Assembly (NCBI GenBank): GCA_944369635.1
Contig: CALVXL010000006.1
Location: 1 to 22,438, forward strand
DNA: 22,438 nucleotides
Direction: 5' to 3'
Source of the DNA: an uncultured Clostridia bacterium
GTDB lineage: Bacteria; Bacillota; Clostridia; Christensenellales; Borkfalkiaceae
The notes beneath the pieces were generated by a model. That model saw nothing but the letters and a program-made list of their open reading frames with translations, was not told the DNA's origin and made no database searches. The position numbers and the translations under genes are program-made. Positions 21,393-22,438 of the stretch are shown in pieces (position 1 is the stretch's first letter; each line of letters begins with the position of its first letter).

Positions 21393-22438
21393 ATGTTTTT
21401 TAAAATCCTGAAAAACCTATCCGAAGATACGCTGATTAAAAAACTTTTTTCCTATGCCGAAAAGGGCGATCACGATGCCGAAACGGAATTTCTTGCGGAA
21501 CTTTATTCCCGCGGCGGAGAGCTTTCGCTTATGAAAACCCTCTCGGATAAGATCCTTTATGACGAAAACGCCTTCTCCGTTGCGGCGGCTTCGGGAAAAT
21601 GCAACGCGTATTTGAAGCGCGCGTTAAAGGAAGATATCGAAAGCATCTTCGGCGCGGCGGAAAAATGCGGAAAGATAAGCGGCGGAAAATATTTCAACCT
21701 CGGCGAAAAGGACGAAAAATTCGACTTGCCCGCAGAGGAATCAATCAACCGTATGGAAGGATTTTACCGCCAGTTCGGTTACGGTAATTTTATCCGCTAT
21801 TCGGCGTTCACCTTCCGCGGCGGCGAACTCTGCCCCGTGAAAAATGCGCCCGTCATCCGCCTTTCCGACCTGAAAGACTACGAAGAGGAAAAAAAGCTCA
21901 TCGCTTCGAATATAGAAAATCTGCTGGGCGGGCTGCCGTATCTCGATATGCTGCTTTACGGCGAACGCGGCACGGGCAAGTCCTCCACCATTCACGCCAT
22001 GTCCAACAAATATTATCCGCAAGGGCTCAGAATCGTGGAACTGCATAAAAATGATCTGCTCGCCCTGCCCCGCGTAAAGGAAAAGCTGAGCGCGATTCCC
22101 TTGAAATTCATCATTTACATCGACGATCTTTCGCTGGAAGACGGCGACGAACGGTTTACTTCGTTAAAAGCCGCGCTGGAAGGAAGTTTCGGCGTAAAGG
22201 GCGATAACACCATGATCTGCGCGACCTCCAACCGCCGACACATCGTGAAAGAAAGTTTTTCCGACAGAAAGGACAGCATACACGAAAACGAATGTATGCA
22301 GGAACAGCTTTCCCTTTCCGACCGCTTCGGGCTGACGGTGCTTTTTTCCTCCACTTCCAAACCGCAATACCTTTCCATCGTGAAACAACTTGCCGAAGAT
22401 TTCAAACTGACCATGCCCGAAGACGAACTGTTCCGCTT
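21393..22438 (+). CDS. DUF815-family AAA ATPase, N-terminal part
   Basis: 348 residues are visible; the frame stays open to the right edge, so the C-terminus is missing. The first 180 residues form the variable, helix-rich region of this family. Then come the Walker A loop YGERGTGKSS (near 188-197), a Walker B-like FIIYIDDLS (near 238-246), CATSNRRHIV as sensor 1, and the downstream ECMQEQLSLSDRFGLTV typical of DUF815 proteins. They are AAA+ ATPases distantly like DnaA/DnaC loaders; their role is not established. GAGGA lies 9 nt upstream of the ATG. It is divergent from ilvC; no functional link is evident. Confidence 0.85.
   Translation, partial: MFFKILKNLSEDTLIKKLFSYAEKGDHDAETEFLAELYSRGGELSLMKTLSDKILYDENAFSVAAASGKCNAYLKRALKEDIESIFGAAEKCGKISGGKYFNLGEKDEKFDLPAEESINRMEGFYRQFGYGNFIRYSAFTFRGGELCPVKNAPVIRLSDLKDYEEEKKLIASNIENLLGGLPYLDMLLYGERGTGKSSTIHAMSNKYYPQGLRIVELHKNDLLALPRVKEKLSAIPLKFIIYIDDLSLEDGDERFTSLKAALEGSFGVKGDNTMICATSNRRHIVKESFSDRKDSIHENECMQEQLSLSDRFGLTVLFSSTSKPQYLSIVKQLAEDFKLTMPEDELFR

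Noticed and set aside
1..22438. Mobile elements, CRISPR, phage genes, tRNA or rRNA
   Set aside because: I saw no transposase, integrase or phage motifs, no regularly spaced direct repeats, and no tRNA cloverleaf or conserved rRNA stretch. This was by eye; tRNAscan-SE and a repeat finder would be decisive.

Overview
The window reads as chromosomal DNA of an uncultured Firmicute of the class Clostridia. The evidence is spoVG, RNase Y, the order ftsK-rimO-pgsA-cinA-recA-rny, many strong AGGAGG-type ribosome binding sites and canonical sigma-A promoters. Base composition looks roughly half G+C by eye. This favours arcA-free, sugar- or gut-type uncultured Clostridia only loosely; a finer placement is a guess. 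It is mostly a housekeeping region. I see no tRNA, rRNA, CRISPR array, insertion sequence or phage gene.

Layout. (1) 1-3936, minus strand: murC, a small S26-type serine peptidase, an exporter-type ABC transporter and proA (cut by the left edge), tightly packed. The peptidase has its own promoter and may be read from a leaderless start. (2) 4010-5060, plus strand: spoVG and upp behind a strong promoter, closed by a perfect palindromic terminator. (3) 5136-7275: a GNAT acetyltransferase; a class I methyltransferase; and, divergent from the methyltransferase, an XRE repressor with a four-helix membrane tail. A perfect dyad lies between the two divergent genes. (4) 7285-8073, minus strand: a zinc-ribbon/one-helix membrane protein split into two frames at a run of seven G. 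(5) 8104-17338, minus strand: the conserved block ftsK-rimO-(small DUF4177-like gene)-pgsA-cinA-recA, then rny with its own promoter and a very long stem terminator. (6) 17465-20065, minus strand: an ABC importer (lipoprotein, permease, ATPase) behind a short leader RNA that ends in an attenuator-like terminator. (7) 20150-22438: ilvC (minus) and, divergently, a DUF815-type AAA ATPase cut by the right edge.

The most unusual items are in region 6. The binding lipoprotein has its two halves in swapped order: the segment normally C-terminal follows the signal peptide, and the segment normally N-terminal ends the protein. This looks like a natural circular permutation. Its transcript starts with an unassigned structured leader of about 75 nt followed by an intrinsic terminator just ahead of the gene, as expected for a riboswitch. 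Other points for follow-up are the poly-G frameshift, the peptidase/exporter pair without an evident substrate gene, and the CinA protein whose N-terminal domain has lost its signature motif.
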